A stretch of 64,000 bases of DNA from positions 1,798,001 through 1,862,000 of the forward strand of contig NC_014151.1 of assembly GCF_000092865.1 (NCBI RefSeq), read 5' to 3'. Source of the stretch: Cellulomonas flavigena DSM 20109 (GTDB lineage: Bacteria > Actinomycetota > Actinomycetes > Actinomycetales > Cellulomonadaceae). Below, piece after piece: positions 41,116 to 55,082 of this stretch. The notes below the pieces were generated by a model that saw nothing but the letters and a program-made list of their open reading frames with translations, made no database searches and was not told where the DNA came from. A program made the position numbers and the translations under genes. The first letter of the stretch is position 1; every line of letters starts with the position of its first letter.

Positions 41116-41136
41116 TGTTCCTTGAGAACTCAACAG
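41116..41136 (+). promoter_or_regulatory. boxA antitermination element before 16S
   Basis: TGTTCCTTGAGAACTCAACA matches the actinobacterial rrn boxA pattern, bound by NusB-S10. A related copy lies in the 16S-23S spacer. Confidence 0.65.
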
Positions 41137-41301
41137 TGTGCCAAGTAGTCGATGCCATGTTTGTGGTGTCGAGTCCAGGTCGGATCCACCCCGTGGTGAT
41201 GGCTTGGAGTATTGATGCCAGTTGATGCCCACTCTTTGTGGTGGGTTTCTTTGTGTGTCTGTTGCCTGCCGGTCTTCGGGTTGGTGGGTGGCTGTTTGAC
41301 A

Positions 41302-46335
<5,034 letters not shown>

Positions 46336-46395
46336 TAACCATCATTCTTGCTACGCGTCCACTGTGCGGTTCCCGAGAAACCAACGGCACCCGTG

Positions 46396-46416
46396 TGCTC
46401 GTTGACAACTCGACAG
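46396..46416 (+). promoter_or_regulatory. boxA-like sequence before 5S
   Basis: TGCTCGTTGACAACTCGACA resembles the boxA elements upstream in the operon. Confidence 0.35.
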
Positions 46417-46417
46417 C

Positions 46418-46535
46418 GTTACGGCGGTCATAGCGAAGGGGAAACGCCCGGTCCCATTCCGAACCCGGAAGCTAAGCCCTTCAGCGCCGATGGTACTGCA
46501 CTCGCCAGGGTGTGGGAGAGTAGGACGCCGCCGGA
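46418..46535 (+). rRNA. 5S ribosomal RNA
   Basis: About 118 bases. Contains ACGGCGGTCATAGCG, CCCGGTCCCATTCCGAACCC and GGGAGAGTAGGACGCCGCC, the standard 5S helices; the two ends pair through GGCGG/CCGCC. Confidence 0.96.
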
Positions 46536-46545
46536 CAACCATTCA

Positions 46546-46579
46546 CGAAAGGCCCACCCCTCACGGGGTGGGCCTTTCG
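46546..46579 (+). terminator. rRNA operon terminator
   Basis: A perfect 15-bp stem (CGAAAGGCCCACCCC with GGGGTGGGCCTTTCG) with TCAC loop, followed by TCGTTCC. Confidence 0.9.
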
Positions 46580-46735
46580 TCGTTCCCCGGTTCCATTTCT
46601 TGTCCGGAGGTCTGCGGATAGGTGCTCGAGAGCGTGCTCAGTATCGCGTTCGAGGCACCCTCCGGCTCGCGCGGCGCCCGGCACGCATCGGCCTGCGCGT
46701 TCGTGTCCGCCGGCGGGGCGGCGGCGGCTCGTCAG

Positions 46736-46753
46736 GCGTGAGCGGACTCACGC
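46736..46753. repeat. Inverted repeat before the RG-rich gene
   Basis: GCGTGAG-CGGA-CTCACGC, a perfect 7-bp palindrome with 4-base centre, about 80 bases before the start. Could be an operator or a small hairpin; the rest of 46580-46834 shows nothing else. Confidence 0.35.
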
Positions 46754-46834
46754 ACCGTTGCGGTCCTCGCGGATGCCGTGCGCAGCGGTGAGGGATGGGA
46801 CCATGGGTGCAGACGATCGATGCGGGGAGTACAG

Positions 46835-48835
46835 ATGAACAGCGACGGGCCCAGCAGCTGGGGAGACCAGGACCGTCCGCGGCGTGGCGGCGCAGCGCGC
46901 GACGAACGCTCGGGGGGACGTCGGAGCGGCGACGAGCGACGGTTCGCGTCGGGCGACGGCGGGACGCGTGGTGGGACCCGTGGCGGAGCACCGCGGTCCA
47001 CCCGAGGGGATGGGCGCCCCGACGCGAGCGGCGCGGGCCGTCAGGCCTTCTCGGGTGGCGGCAGGACCTCCCGCGACGGCAGTGCCCCGCGAGGTGACCG
47101 ACCCGAGCGCCCTCGCGGGGGCGGCCTGCGACCGACCGCGGCCGGCGGCGCGGGTGTCCGCGGTCCGCGGCAGGACCGCGGCGCCGGCTCGTTCCCCGAC
47201 CGGGGGGCTCCCGGCGGACGCCGCCGCGATGACGGGCGAGCGTTCGATGCGGCGCGTGGCGACGCGCGTGGTGGTGCTGCCTCCTCCCGTGGTGCGTCCG
47301 AGCGGGGCTTCGACCCGTCCGGAGGGTGGAGGCCGTCCGGCGGGCGCGCCGGGGGCGCAGCAGGTGGCGGATTCCGCGCCGGACAAGGTTGGGGCGACGG
47401 TGGACCCAGGCGCGAGCGGCCGTGGGGCGCCGACCGTGAGGGTGGGCGCCCCAAGCGTGCGGGTGAGGAGCCGGCTCGGCAGGGCGGGCGTCCTGGTGGT
47501 CGTCCGTCCCAGGACGGTCGTCGACCTGACGGCGGTCGACCGGTGCGGGATGTCGGTCGCCCGCTGCGTGACGGAGACCGTCCGCTCCGTGAGCCCCGCC
47601 GCTCGGATGGCGGCCGGCCCGCCGGTGCGGGCGGTCGCCCTGCGGTCGGACGTCCGGGAGGCGGGAGACAGGCCTCGTCCGGCGAGGCGCCCCGGAGCGC
47701 TCGCAGCGACGGCGCGTCGTTCGACGATCGCCGGATGGACCGCCCCATGGGTGGCACGTCTCGGTACGGCCGCGACGCCGGTCGGTCGGGTGGGCGCGAC
47801 ACGGGCCGTCCGGTCGGTGGAGGGCGGCCGCCGCGGGGCGTTGGGGGGCGCCCCGAGCGCGAGGTCCGCGGTGCGCCGCGCGAGGAGCGCGGGCCCCGCG
47901 TCCCGGACCCGTTCGTGCCGGACGACGTGACGTTCTCGCAGCTCGATCGTGAGGTGCGTGGGCGGCTGCGCACACTGAGCAAGGACAACGCGGAGCGTGC
48001 CGGCCGTCACCTCGTGATGGTCGGGAAGCTTCTCGACGTCGACCCCGAGGCGGCCTACGAGCACGCCCAGGCCGCGGTGCGACGGGCCGGCCGGGTCGAC
48101 GTGGTGCGGGAGGCCGCCGGCATCGCGGCCTACCGGACCGGGCGTTTCGCCGAGGCGCTGCGCGAGCTGCGTACGGTGCGCCGCCTCAACGGCTCGTCCG
48201 AGCACCTCGCCCTCATGGCCGACTGCGAGCGAGGGCTCGGGCGCCCGGAGCGGGCGATCGCGCTCGCGCAGGAGTCCGAGGCGAAGACGCTCGCCCGGGA
48301 CGCCCAGATCGAGCTCGCAATGGTCGTCAGCGGTGCGCGGCTCGACCTCGGGCAGCCGGAGGCCGCGGTCGCGGTGCTCACGGGCCCCACGGTGACGGGC
48401 GCCCACGGGCTCGTCGCGGCGCGCGTCGCCCAGGCACGGGCCGCGGCGCTCGAGGCCGCAGGTCGGGCCGACGAGGCGGCCGCCGAGCTCGCCCACTTCC
48501 CGCAGGACGTGCTCGACGAGGCGGCGGGCGTCACTCCCGAGCCGGAGGACGACGTCGTGGTGTACGACCTCCAGGACGACGAGGACGACGAGGACGACGA
48601 GGACGACGAGGACGACGGGGTCGACGGGGTCGACGAGGAGAGTGCGGCGGTCGACGCGCAGGACGTCGACGACGCCGCGGACGGGGCCACGCCGGCCGGC
48701 CGCGCCGCGGACGGGGACGCCGCCCCGGTCGCGGACGGCGTCGCGGGCCGCACTGCCGCGCCGGACGAGGTCGCGGACGGGACGGCGGCCCCGGCCGCCG
48801 GGGAGAGCGACGGCACGGACGAGGGAGCACGGTGA
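46835..48835 (+). CDS. RG-rich disordered protein with TPR-like domain and acidic tail
   Basis: A 666-residue protein of three parts. Residues 1-370 are low-complexity, rich in Arg, Gly, Ser, Pro and Asp (repeated GGRP, RDGDRPLR, RGG-like motifs), like RNA-binding RGG regions. Residues 375-580 are an ordered helical domain (DREVRGRLRTLSKDNAERAGRHL, AYEHAQAAVRRAGRVDVVREAAGIAAY, FAEALRELRTVRRL) with the TPR pattern. The last 85 are acidic and Ala-rich with five DDE units. GGGGAG before the ATG at 46835 supports the start. It directly follows the rRNA operon and is coupled by 4 bases to a HAD phosphatase. An RNA- or ribosome-related scaffold role is inference only. Confidence 0.75.
   Translation: MNSDGPSSWGDQDRPRRGGAARDERSGGRRSGDERRFASGDGGTRGGTRGGAPRSTRGDGRPDASGAGRQAFSGGGRTSRDGSAPRGDRPERPRGGGLRPTAAGGAGVRGPRQDRGAGSFPDRGAPGGRRRDDGRAFDAARGDARGGAASSRGASERGFDPSGGWRPSGGRAGGAAGGGFRAGQGWGDGGPRRERPWGADREGGRPKRAGEEPARQGGRPGGRPSQDGRRPDGGRPVRDVGRPLRDGDRPLREPRRSDGGRPAGAGGRPAVGRPGGGRQASSGEAPRSARSDGASFDDRRMDRPMGGTSRYGRDAGRSGGRDTGRPVGGGRPPRGVGGRPEREVRGAPREERGPRVPDPFVPDDVTFSQLDREVRGRLRTLSKDNAERAGRHLVMVGKLLDVDPEAAYEHAQAAVRRAGRVDVVREAAGIAAYRTGRFAEALRELRTVRRLNGSSEHLALMADCERGLGRPERAIALAQESEAKTLARDAQIELAMVVSGARLDLGQPEAAVAVLTGPTVTGAHGLVAARVAQARAAALEAAGRADEAAAELAHFPQDVLDEAAGVTPEPEDDVVVYDLQDDEDDEDDEDDEDDGVDGVDEESAAVDAQDVDDAADGATPAGRAADGDAAPVADGVAGRTAAPDEVADGTAAPAAGESDGTDEGAR
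48575..48619 (+). repeat. 9-bp in-frame tandem repeat (five units)
   Basis: GACGACGAG is repeated four times and ends GACGACGGG, encoding the acidic DDE run in the TPR protein. Likely length-variable by slippage. Confidence 0.8.
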
Positions 48836-49845
48836 GCGCACGCGGACTGCTGGGGAGCGACGAGCCGCTCGCGACCCGGTACGACCTGGCCCTGGTCGAT
48901 CTCGACGGGGTCGCCTACCGCGGGCACGAGCCCATCGACGGCGCGGCGGAGGGCCTGGCCCGTGCGCGCGCCGCGGGCATGCGGCTGGTCTTCGTGACGA
49001 ACAACGCGTCGCGCGAGCCGGAGGCGGTCGCCGACCAGCTCTCCGGCCTCGACATCCCGACACGGCCGGACGAGGTCATGACCGCTGCGCAGGCCGCCGC
49101 GGAGCTCCTGGCCACGCGCGTGCCAGCCGGTGAGCCCGTGCTCGTGGTGGGCGGCGCCGGTCTGCACACCGCGGTCGCCGTGAAGGGATATCGCGTGGTG
49201 GCCTCGGCCGACGACGAGCCCGTCGCGGTCGTCCAGGGGTACGCGGCCCACCTCGGCTGGACGGAGCTCGCCGAGGCCGCGTACGCGGTCCAGCGCGGCG
49301 CCTGGCATGTCGCGTCGAACCTCGACCTCAGCCTCCCTACCGCCCGGGGCTTCGCGCCCGGCAACGGTGCGCTCGTGGGGGCGGTGCGTGCCGCGACCGG
49401 CGTCGAGCCGGCCAGCGCAGGCAAGCCGTCACCGACGATGTACCGGCTGGCGGTCGAACGGGCCGGGGCGAGCCGCCCGCTGGTCGTCGGCGACCGGCTC
49501 GACACGGACCTGGCCGGTGCGCGGGCCGGTGAGCTGCCCGGCCTGCACGTGCTCACCGGCGTGAGCACGGCGCGCGACGCCGTGCTCGCGGTCCCCGGCG
49601 AGCGGCCGCACTACCTCGCTGCGGACCTGCGCGCGCTGCTCGTGCCGCACCCGGAGCCGCTGCCCGACGCCGGGTGGTGGACGTGCCGCGGCGCGGCGGC
49701 CCGCGTCGTGGACGGAGCGCTCGAGCTCCACGGGACGCCCGTCGACCCCGTCGACGTGGCTCGCGCGGCGTGCGCGGCCGCGTGGGACGCGGTGGACCGC
49801 GGCGAGGAGCTGGACCCGCGAGCGGTGCCCGAGCTGCCCGTGTGA
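48832..49845 (+). CDS. HAD-IIA (NagD/PGP-like) sugar or nucleotide phosphatase
   Basis: A 337-residue HAD hydrolase. Motif I is LALVDLDGVAYRG, motif II FVTNNASREP, motif III ASAGKPSPTMYRLAVE, motif IV VVGDRLDTDLAGA, with the large class IIA cap between motifs II and III. The C-terminal 90 residues (WWTCRGAAARVVDGALELHG) are an extra domain common in actinobacterial members. Similar to phosphoglycolate or p-nitrophenyl phosphatases; substrate unknown. GTG start overlaps the TPR gene. Confidence 0.85.
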   Translation: MSARGLLGSDEPLATRYDLALVDLDGVAYRGHEPIDGAAEGLARARAAGMRLVFVTNNASREPEAVADQLSGLDIPTRPDEVMTAAQAAAELLATRVPAGEPVLVVGGAGLHTAVAVKGYRVVASADDEPVAVVQGYAAHLGWTELAEAAYAVQRGAWHVASNLDLSLPTARGFAPGNGALVGAVRAATGVEPASAGKPSPTMYRLAVERAGASRPLVVGDRLDTDLAGARAGELPGLHVLTGVSTARDAVLAVPGERPHYLAADLRALLVPHPEPLPDAGWWTCRGAAARVVDGALELHGTPVDPVDVARAACAAAWDAVDRGEELDPRAVPELPV

Positions 49846-49903
49846 GCTCGCGCGGCGGCGCGCCCCCTGTGGGTGACGCGCGGCCCGTGTCGGCCGCGGC
49901 GGG

Positions 49904-49909
49904 TAGCGT
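49904..49909 (+). promoter_or_regulatory. Candidate -10 before the tlyA operon
   Basis: TAGCGT within GGCGGGTAGCGTGG, 105 bases before the small gene at 50015. No clear -35. Confidence 0.4.
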
Positions 49910-50014
49910 GGACGCGCGCAGGTCGGCGCCCCTGCACCGCACGCTGCACAGCAGCCCCGGTGGGCGGAGCGTCCGCGCGACGGACGAGAGTGGTTGGTCG
50001 AGGGAGGACGTGAC

Positions 50015-50359
50015 GTGAGCGAGCCCGTGCAGGGGTCGGGTGCGGACGGTGGTGCACCGACGAGAGGTGGCGTCGTCCCGCCCACGCCCCGTCCGGTGCC
50101 CGGGCCGCGCGCCGTGCCCGGCCCGCCGTCCGCAGGACCCGCCACTCCGGCGCCCGCACCACGCGCCCCGGCACCGCCCGGACCGTCGGCGGCGCCCGAC
50201 GGTCCCGGTGAGGACGGTGCGGTCACCGGTGACGCCGCCGTCGACGAGGCGATGCGGACGCTGCAGGGCGTCGAGGACCGCGAGCTGCGGGCGCAGGTCA
50301 CGGTCTTCGAGGACGTCCACCGGGCGCTGCAGGACCGACTGGCGGACGCCGAGGGATGA
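50015..50359 (+). CDS. Small Pro-rich protein with conserved helical C-terminus
   Basis: A 114-residue protein. Residues 1-65 are Pro/Ala/Gly-rich and probably disordered; the C-terminus (VDEAMRTLQGVEDRELRAQVT, FEDVHRALQDRL) is a well-formed amphipathic helix and seems the conserved part in actinobacterial proteins encoded before tlyA. AGGGAGGA precedes the GTG at 50015. It overlaps tlyA by 4 bases. Function unknown. Confidence 0.65.
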   Translation: MSEPVQGSGADGGAPTRGGVVPPTPRPVPGPRAVPGPPSAGPATPAPAPRAPAPPGPSAAPDGPGEDGAVTGDAAVDEAMRTLQGVEDRELRAQVTVFEDVHRALQDRLADAEG

Positions 50360-51216
50360 CGACGACCATGACGACCGGTCGGCTCGACGCCGAGCTCGTC
50401 CGTCGCGGCCTGGCCCGCTCGCGCGGGCACGCGGCGGACCTGATCGCGGCGGGCCGCGTGCGTGTCGACGGGACGCCCGCCCATCGCGCGGCGACGCAGG
50501 TCGACGAGACGCGGGAGATCGGTGTCGAGGCCGACGCCGACGACCCCGGCTACGCGTCACGGGCTGCGCACAAGCTGGCCGACGCGCTCGACGCGTACGG
50601 CGACGCGGGGCCGCGTGTCGCCGGCCGGGTGTGCCTCGACGCGGGGGCGAGCACGGGCGGCTTCACCGACGTGCTGCTGCGCCGTGGGGCCGAGCGGGTC
50701 GTCGCGGTCGACGTGGGGCACGGTCAGCTCGTCGAGCGCCTGCGCCGTGACCCGCGGGTCGACGTGCGCGAGCACGTCAACGTGCGCGACCTGCGCGCCG
50801 GGGACGTCACGCCCGCGCCGGGCCTCGTCGTGGGAGACCTGTCGTTCATCTCCCTGACGCTCGTGCTCGAGCCGCTGCTGGCGGTCGCCGCGCCGGGCGC
50901 CGACCTCGTGCTGCTCGTCAAGCCGCAGTTCGAGGTCGGGCGCGACCGCCTCGGCGCGGACGGTGTGGTCCGGGCCCCGGCGCTGTGGGACCGCGCCGTC
51001 ACCGCCGTCGCGGAACGCGCGACGGCGCTCGGTGCCACCGTCCGTGACGTGCGGCCCAGCAGCTTGCCCGGGACCCACGGCAACGTCGAGTTCGTGCTGT
51101 GGGCGCTGGCCCCGGGCGCACCGCTGCCGGTCGCGGGCGTCGACCTCGCCGGCGTCGTCGCGAGGGCGGTCGACGCCGCACGTGCGTGCGCCGCCCCGGG
51201 GGAGGTGGTCCGGTGA
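50356..51216 (+). CDS. tlyA: TlyA-family rRNA 2'-O-methyltransferase
   Basis: Methylates cytidine ribose in 16S and/or 23S rRNA (in mycobacteria C1409 and C1920, giving capreomycin sensitivity). 286 residues: an N-terminal S4 RNA-binding domain (RLDAELVRRGLARSRGHAADL) and an FtsJ-like Rossmann domain with VCLDAGASTGGFTDVLL, VVAVDVGHGQL, VGDLSFISLTLV and LLVKPQFEVGR (Lys of the catalytic tetrad). Coupled to nadK by 4 bases. Confidence 0.93.
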   Translation: MTTTMTTGRLDAELVRRGLARSRGHAADLIAAGRVRVDGTPAHRAATQVDETREIGVEADADDPGYASRAAHKLADALDAYGDAGPRVAGRVCLDAGASTGGFTDVLLRRGAERVVAVDVGHGQLVERLRRDPRVDVREHVNVRDLRAGDVTPAPGLVVGDLSFISLTLVLEPLLAVAAPGADLVLLVKPQFEVGRDRLGADGVVRAPALWDRAVTAVAERATALGATVRDVRPSSLPGTHGNVEFVLWALAPGAPLPVAGVDLAGVVARAVDAARACAAPGEVVR

Positions 51217-52085
51217 CGCGGCGAGCGCTCGTCGTCCGGCACAGCGGACGCCCCGAGGCCCTCGAGGCCACCGACGCGGTGCTCCGCGCCCTGCGGGACG
51301 CCGACGTCGAGCCCGTCACGGCGTCGCAGGACACGACGCCCGAGGAGCTGCCCCCGTTCGAGCTGGCCGTCGTCCTCGGGGGCGACGGCACGATCCTGCG
51401 CGCCGCCGAGCTCACGCGCGGCACCGACGTCCCGCTGCTCGGCGTGAACCTCGGGCACGTCGGCTTCCTCGCCGAGATCGAGCCCGCGGACGTCGCCACG
51501 GCCGTGCGCCGGCTCACCGAGGGGGACTACGCGGTCGAGGAGCGCGCGACGCTCGACGTGCGCGTCGTCGCCCCGGGCGGGGACGTGCAGGACTGCTGGG
51601 CGCTCAACGAGGCCGCGCTGGAGAAGACCGACCCTGCGCGGATGATCGAGGTCGTGATCGAGGTCGACGGCCGGCCGCTGTCGTCGTTCGGTTGCGACGG
51701 CCTCGTGGCCGCGTCCGCGACGGGCTCGACCGCCCATGCGTTCTCCGCGGGCGGGCCGGTGCTGTGGCCCGACGTGCGCGGCACCGTGCTCGTACCGCTC
51801 GCCGCGCACACGCTGTTCGCGCGGCCGTTGGTCATGGGGCCGAGCAGCGTGCTCGCCGTCGAGATCATCGAGCGTTCGCCGTCGACCGCGGTCGTGACGT
51901 GCGACGGTCGCCGCCAGCTGCCCCTCGCGCGGGGCACGCGGCTCGAGGTGCGCGTGAGCGACGTGCCCGTGCGGTTCGCGCGGCTGAACCCCGCACCGTT
52001 CACCACGCGCCTGGTGCAGAAGTTCGACCTGCCGGTGGTGGGCTGGCGCGGAGCCCGCGGCCTCGACGAGGGCGGTGCGCGGTGA
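51213..52085 (+). CDS. nadK: NAD kinase
   Basis: Makes NADP from NAD. 290 residues with the invariant GGDGT in VVLGGDGTILRAAEL, LGVNLGHVGFLAE, ALNEAALEKTDPARM and CDGLVAASATGSTAHAFSAGG. GTG start overlapping tlyA, stop overlapping recN, the usual tlyA-nadK-recN order of actinobacteria. Confidence 0.95.
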   Translation: MTRRALVVRHSGRPEALEATDAVLRALRDADVEPVTASQDTTPEELPPFELAVVLGGDGTILRAAELTRGTDVPLLGVNLGHVGFLAEIEPADVATAVRRLTEGDYAVEERATLDVRVVAPGGDVQDCWALNEAALEKTDPARMIEVVIEVDGRPLSSFGCDGLVAASATGSTAHAFSAGGPVLWPDVRGTVLVPLAAHTLFARPLVMGPSSVLAVEIIERSPSTAVVTCDGRRQLPLARGTRLEVRVSDVPVRFARLNPAPFTTRLVQKFDLPVVGWRGARGLDEGGAR

Positions 52086-53818
52086 TCGACGAGATCCGGA
52101 TCGACGATCTCGGCGTCATCGGACGTGCCCACGTGCGCCTGGGAGCCGGGCTGACGGTGCTCACCGGTGAGACCGGCGCCGGCAAGACGATGGTGCTGAC
52201 GGCGCTGAACCTGCTGCTCGGCGGTCGGGCCGACCCGGCCACCGTGCGCACGGGCGCGACGGGGGCCGCCGTCGAGGGACGGGTCCTGCTGCCCGCGGGA
52301 TCGCCCGCGCTCGAGCGCGCCCGTGACGCGGGTGCCGAGGTCGACGAGGACGGCTCCCTCGTCGTGCTGCGGACCGTCGGTGCGGGTACCCCGGACGCTC
52401 CCGGGCGGTCGCGCGCGTACCTCGGCGGGCGATCGGTGCCGCAGGGTCTGCTCGCCGAGATCGCCGAGGAGCTCGTCACGGTGCACGGGCAGGCGGACCA
52501 GCTGCGGCTGCGCTCCGCGTCGCGCCAGCGCGCGGCGCTCGACGAGTTCGCCGGTGCCGAGCACGCCGCGGTGCTGGCCGAGCATGCCGCGACGTGGGCC
52601 CAGCGTGCCGGGGTCCAGGCGGAGCTGGACGACCGCGTGGAGCGCGCGCGCGAGCGGGCGCGCGAGGCGGAGCTGCTGCGGCTGGGGCTCGCGGAGGTCG
52701 AGCGCGTCGCGCCGCAGCCGGGGGAGGACCTCGAGCTGGCCGCGGAGGCCGAGCGGCTCGGCAACGCCGAGGACCTGCGCGCCGCCGCGGCGGGTGCGCA
52801 CGTCGCGCTCGTCGGCGACGAGGACTCCGCCGACGTCACGGCGTCGGCCGTCGGCCTCGTGGAGGAGGCGCGTCGCTCGCTCGAGCAGGCGGGGCACCAC
52901 GACCGGGCGCTCGGCACGCTGGCGGAGCGCGCGGCAGAAGCCGGCTACCTGCTGGCCGACCTCGCGACCGAGCTGTCCGCGTACGTGCAGGACCTCCACG
53001 CCGACCCGGCACGGCTCGACGCCGTGCAGCGGCGTCGCGCGGAGCTCACGGCGCTGACCCGCAGCTACGGCGAGGACGTCGCCGCCGTGCTGGAATGGGC
53101 GCGGGACGCGTCGGACCGGCTGCTCGACCTGGACGGCGGTGAGGAGCGGGTCGCGCAGCTCGCCGCGCAGCGCGATGCGCTCGACGAGCGTCTGCGGGGC
53201 CTGGCCGCCACGATCACCGCGACCCGGACGGCCGCGGCCGAGCGGCTCTCGCAGGCCGTCACCGACGAGCTCGCGAGCCTCGCGATGGCCGGAGCCCGCC
53301 TCGAGGTCGCCGTCCGCGCGGCCGACGAGCCCGCAGCGCACGGGGCGGACCACGTCGAGATGCTCCTCGTCCCGCACGCCGGCGCGCCCGCGCGCCCGCT
53401 CGGCAAGGGCGCGTCGGGCGGTGAGCTCTCGCGGGTCATGCTCGCGCTCGAGGTCGCTCTCGCGACAGCGGACGGGTCCGGTGCGGCGCTGCCCGGGACG
53501 TTCGTCTTCGACGAGGTCGACGCCGGCGTCGGCGGCCGCGCCGCGACGCAGGTGGGCGAGCGGCTCGCGCGGCTCGCCCGCGGCACCCAGGTCCTGGTGG
53601 TCACGCACCTCGCGCAGGTCGCCGCGTTCGCGGACCGGCACCTGGTCGTCACCAAGTCCGTCGCCGACGGCGTGGACGTCGTCACGGAGTCCGACGTGCG
53701 CGAGGTCGACGGCGAGGACCGGGTGCGTGAGCTGGCCCGGATGCTGTCCGGTCAGGACGGCTCGGACACGGCGCGTGCGCACGCGGCGGAGCTGCTGGCC
53801 CAGTCCGTGGGACGATGA
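52082..53818 (+). CDS. recN: DNA repair protein RecN
   Basis: SMC-like ATPase for double-strand break repair. 578 residues: Walker A in LTVLTGETGAGKTMVLTALN, two coiled-coil arms (about 160-400), the ABC signature GKGASGGELSRVMLALE, Walker B FVFDEVDAGVGGRAA and the His switch VLVVTHLAQVAAFAD. GTG start coupled to nadK. No SOS box is visible because the gene has no promoter of its own. Confidence 0.95.
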   Translation: MIDEIRIDDLGVIGRAHVRLGAGLTVLTGETGAGKTMVLTALNLLLGGRADPATVRTGATGAAVEGRVLLPAGSPALERARDAGAEVDEDGSLVVLRTVGAGTPDAPGRSRAYLGGRSVPQGLLAEIAEELVTVHGQADQLRLRSASRQRAALDEFAGAEHAAVLAEHAATWAQRAGVQAELDDRVERARERAREAELLRLGLAEVERVAPQPGEDLELAAEAERLGNAEDLRAAAAGAHVALVGDEDSADVTASAVGLVEEARRSLEQAGHHDRALGTLAERAAEAGYLLADLATELSAYVQDLHADPARLDAVQRRRAELTALTRSYGEDVAAVLEWARDASDRLLDLDGGEERVAQLAAQRDALDERLRGLAATITATRTAAAERLSQAVTDELASLAMAGARLEVAVRAADEPAAHGADHVEMLLVPHAGAPARPLGKGASGGELSRVMLALEVALATADGSGAALPGTFVFDEVDAGVGGRAATQVGERLARLARGTQVLVVTHLAQVAAFADRHLVVTKSVADGVDVVTESDVREVDGEDRVRELARMLSGQDGSDTARAHAAELLAQSVGR

Positions 53819-53824
53819 CGCCCG

Positions 53825-55012
53825 ATGAGAGTCTCCCTGCGCCGCCGTACGCCCGCGTCCGACGAGTCCGAGGTCGTCGGACCGGCCCGAGTCGACCCCC
53901 GGACCAAGGGGCTCACCAAGCGTCTGAAGCCGGGCGACGTCGCGGTCATCGACCACCTCGACATCGACCGTGTGTCGGCCGAGGCGCTGGTCGCCTGCGC
54001 ACCGGCAGCGGTCCTCAACGCCGCACGCTCGACGTCGGGCCGCTATCCGAACCTCGGGCCGGGCATCCTCGTCGAGGCGGGCATCCCGCTGGTGGACGAC
54101 CTCGGTCCGGACGTCATGGCGCTCACCGAGGGGCACGTGCTGCGCGTCGTGGACGGGGCCGTCTACGACGGTGACACGCTCGTGGCCGAGGGCGTCGAGC
54201 AGACGGTCGAGACCGTCGCTGCCGCCATGGCCGAGGCCCGCGAGGGCCTGTCGGTGCAGCTCGAGTCGTTCGCGGCCAACACGATGGACTACCTGCGGCG
54301 GGAGCGCGAGCTGCTCCTCGACGGTGTCGGCGTGCCCGACATCGACACGAGGATCGACGGGCGGCAGGTGCTCATCGTCGTGCGCGGCTACCACTACAAG
54401 GAGGACCTGGTCACGCTGCGCCCCTACATCCGGGAGTACCGACCGGTGCTCATCGGTGTGGACGGCGGCGCGGACGCGATCCTCGACGCCGGGTGGCGCC
54501 CGGACATGATCGTCGGCGACATGGACTCGGTGTCCGACCGGGCCCTGCGCTGCGGCGCCGAGGTCGTCGTGCACGCCTACCGCGACGGCCGGGCGCCCGG
54601 CATCGCGCGCGTCGAGCAGCTCGGCGTGCCGCACGTCGTGTTCCCCGCGACCGGCACCAGCGAGGACGTCGCGATGCTCCTCGCCGACGACAAGGGCGCC
54701 GAGCTCATCGTCGCGGTCGGGACGCACGCCACCCTCGTGGAGTTCCTCGACAAGGGCCGCTCCGGCATGGCCAGCACGTTCCTCACGCGCCTGCGCGTCG
54801 GCGGCAAGCTCGTCGACGCGAAGGGCGTGTCGCAGCTCTACCAGCACCGCATCTCCAACGTGCAGCTCACGCTGCTCGTCCTGGCGGGCCTCGCCGCACT
54901 CGGCGTCGCGCTCGCCTCGACGGCCGCCGGCCAGACGCTCTTCGGCCTGGTCGGTGCGCGCGTCGACGACCTCGTCTCCTGGGTCGGTGCGCTGTTCGGC
55001 GGGTCCCCGTGA
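53825..55012 (+). CDS. steA: SteA, cell-division (cytokinetic ring) protein
   Basis: 395-residue protein with an N-terminal domain, a thiamine-pyrophosphokinase-like fold (LIGVDGGADAILDAGWRPDMIVGDMDSVSD) and one membrane helix near the C-terminus (VQLTLLVLAGLAALGVALAS). In Corynebacterium its homologue SteA works with SteB to activate septal wall hydrolysis during daughter-cell separation. The TPK-like pocket is thought not to act as a thiamine kinase. ATG at 53825, 6 bases after recN. Identification by family pattern and by its partner steB next door. Confidence 0.85.
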   Translation: MRVSLRRRTPASDESEVVGPARVDPRTKGLTKRLKPGDVAVIDHLDIDRVSAEALVACAPAAVLNAARSTSGRYPNLGPGILVEAGIPLVDDLGPDVMALTEGHVLRVVDGAVYDGDTLVAEGVEQTVETVAAAMAEAREGLSVQLESFAANTMDYLRRERELLLDGVGVPDIDTRIDGRQVLIVVRGYHYKEDLVTLRPYIREYRPVLIGVDGGADAILDAGWRPDMIVGDMDSVSDRALRCGAEVVVHAYRDGRAPGIARVEQLGVPHVVFPATGTSEDVAMLLADDKGAELIVAVGTHATLVEFLDKGRSGMASTFLTRLRVGGKLVDAKGVSQLYQHRISNVQLTLLVLAGLAALGVALASTAAGQTLFGLVGARVDDLVSWVGALFGGSP

Positions 55013-55082
55013 CCGCCCGCGCCCGCATCCTGTTCGCACGTCCCGCCGCGACCCGTCGCGCACCCGACCGAGAGCTCACCCC

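Noticed and set aside
46778..46834. Earlier ATG for the RG-rich protein.
   Set aside because: No ribosome binding site, while GGGGAG lies just before the ATG at 46835.
48575..48619. The 9-bp repeat as a CRISPR-like or satellite array.
   Set aside because: It is an in-frame codon repeat coding for Asp-Asp-Glu, with no spacers.
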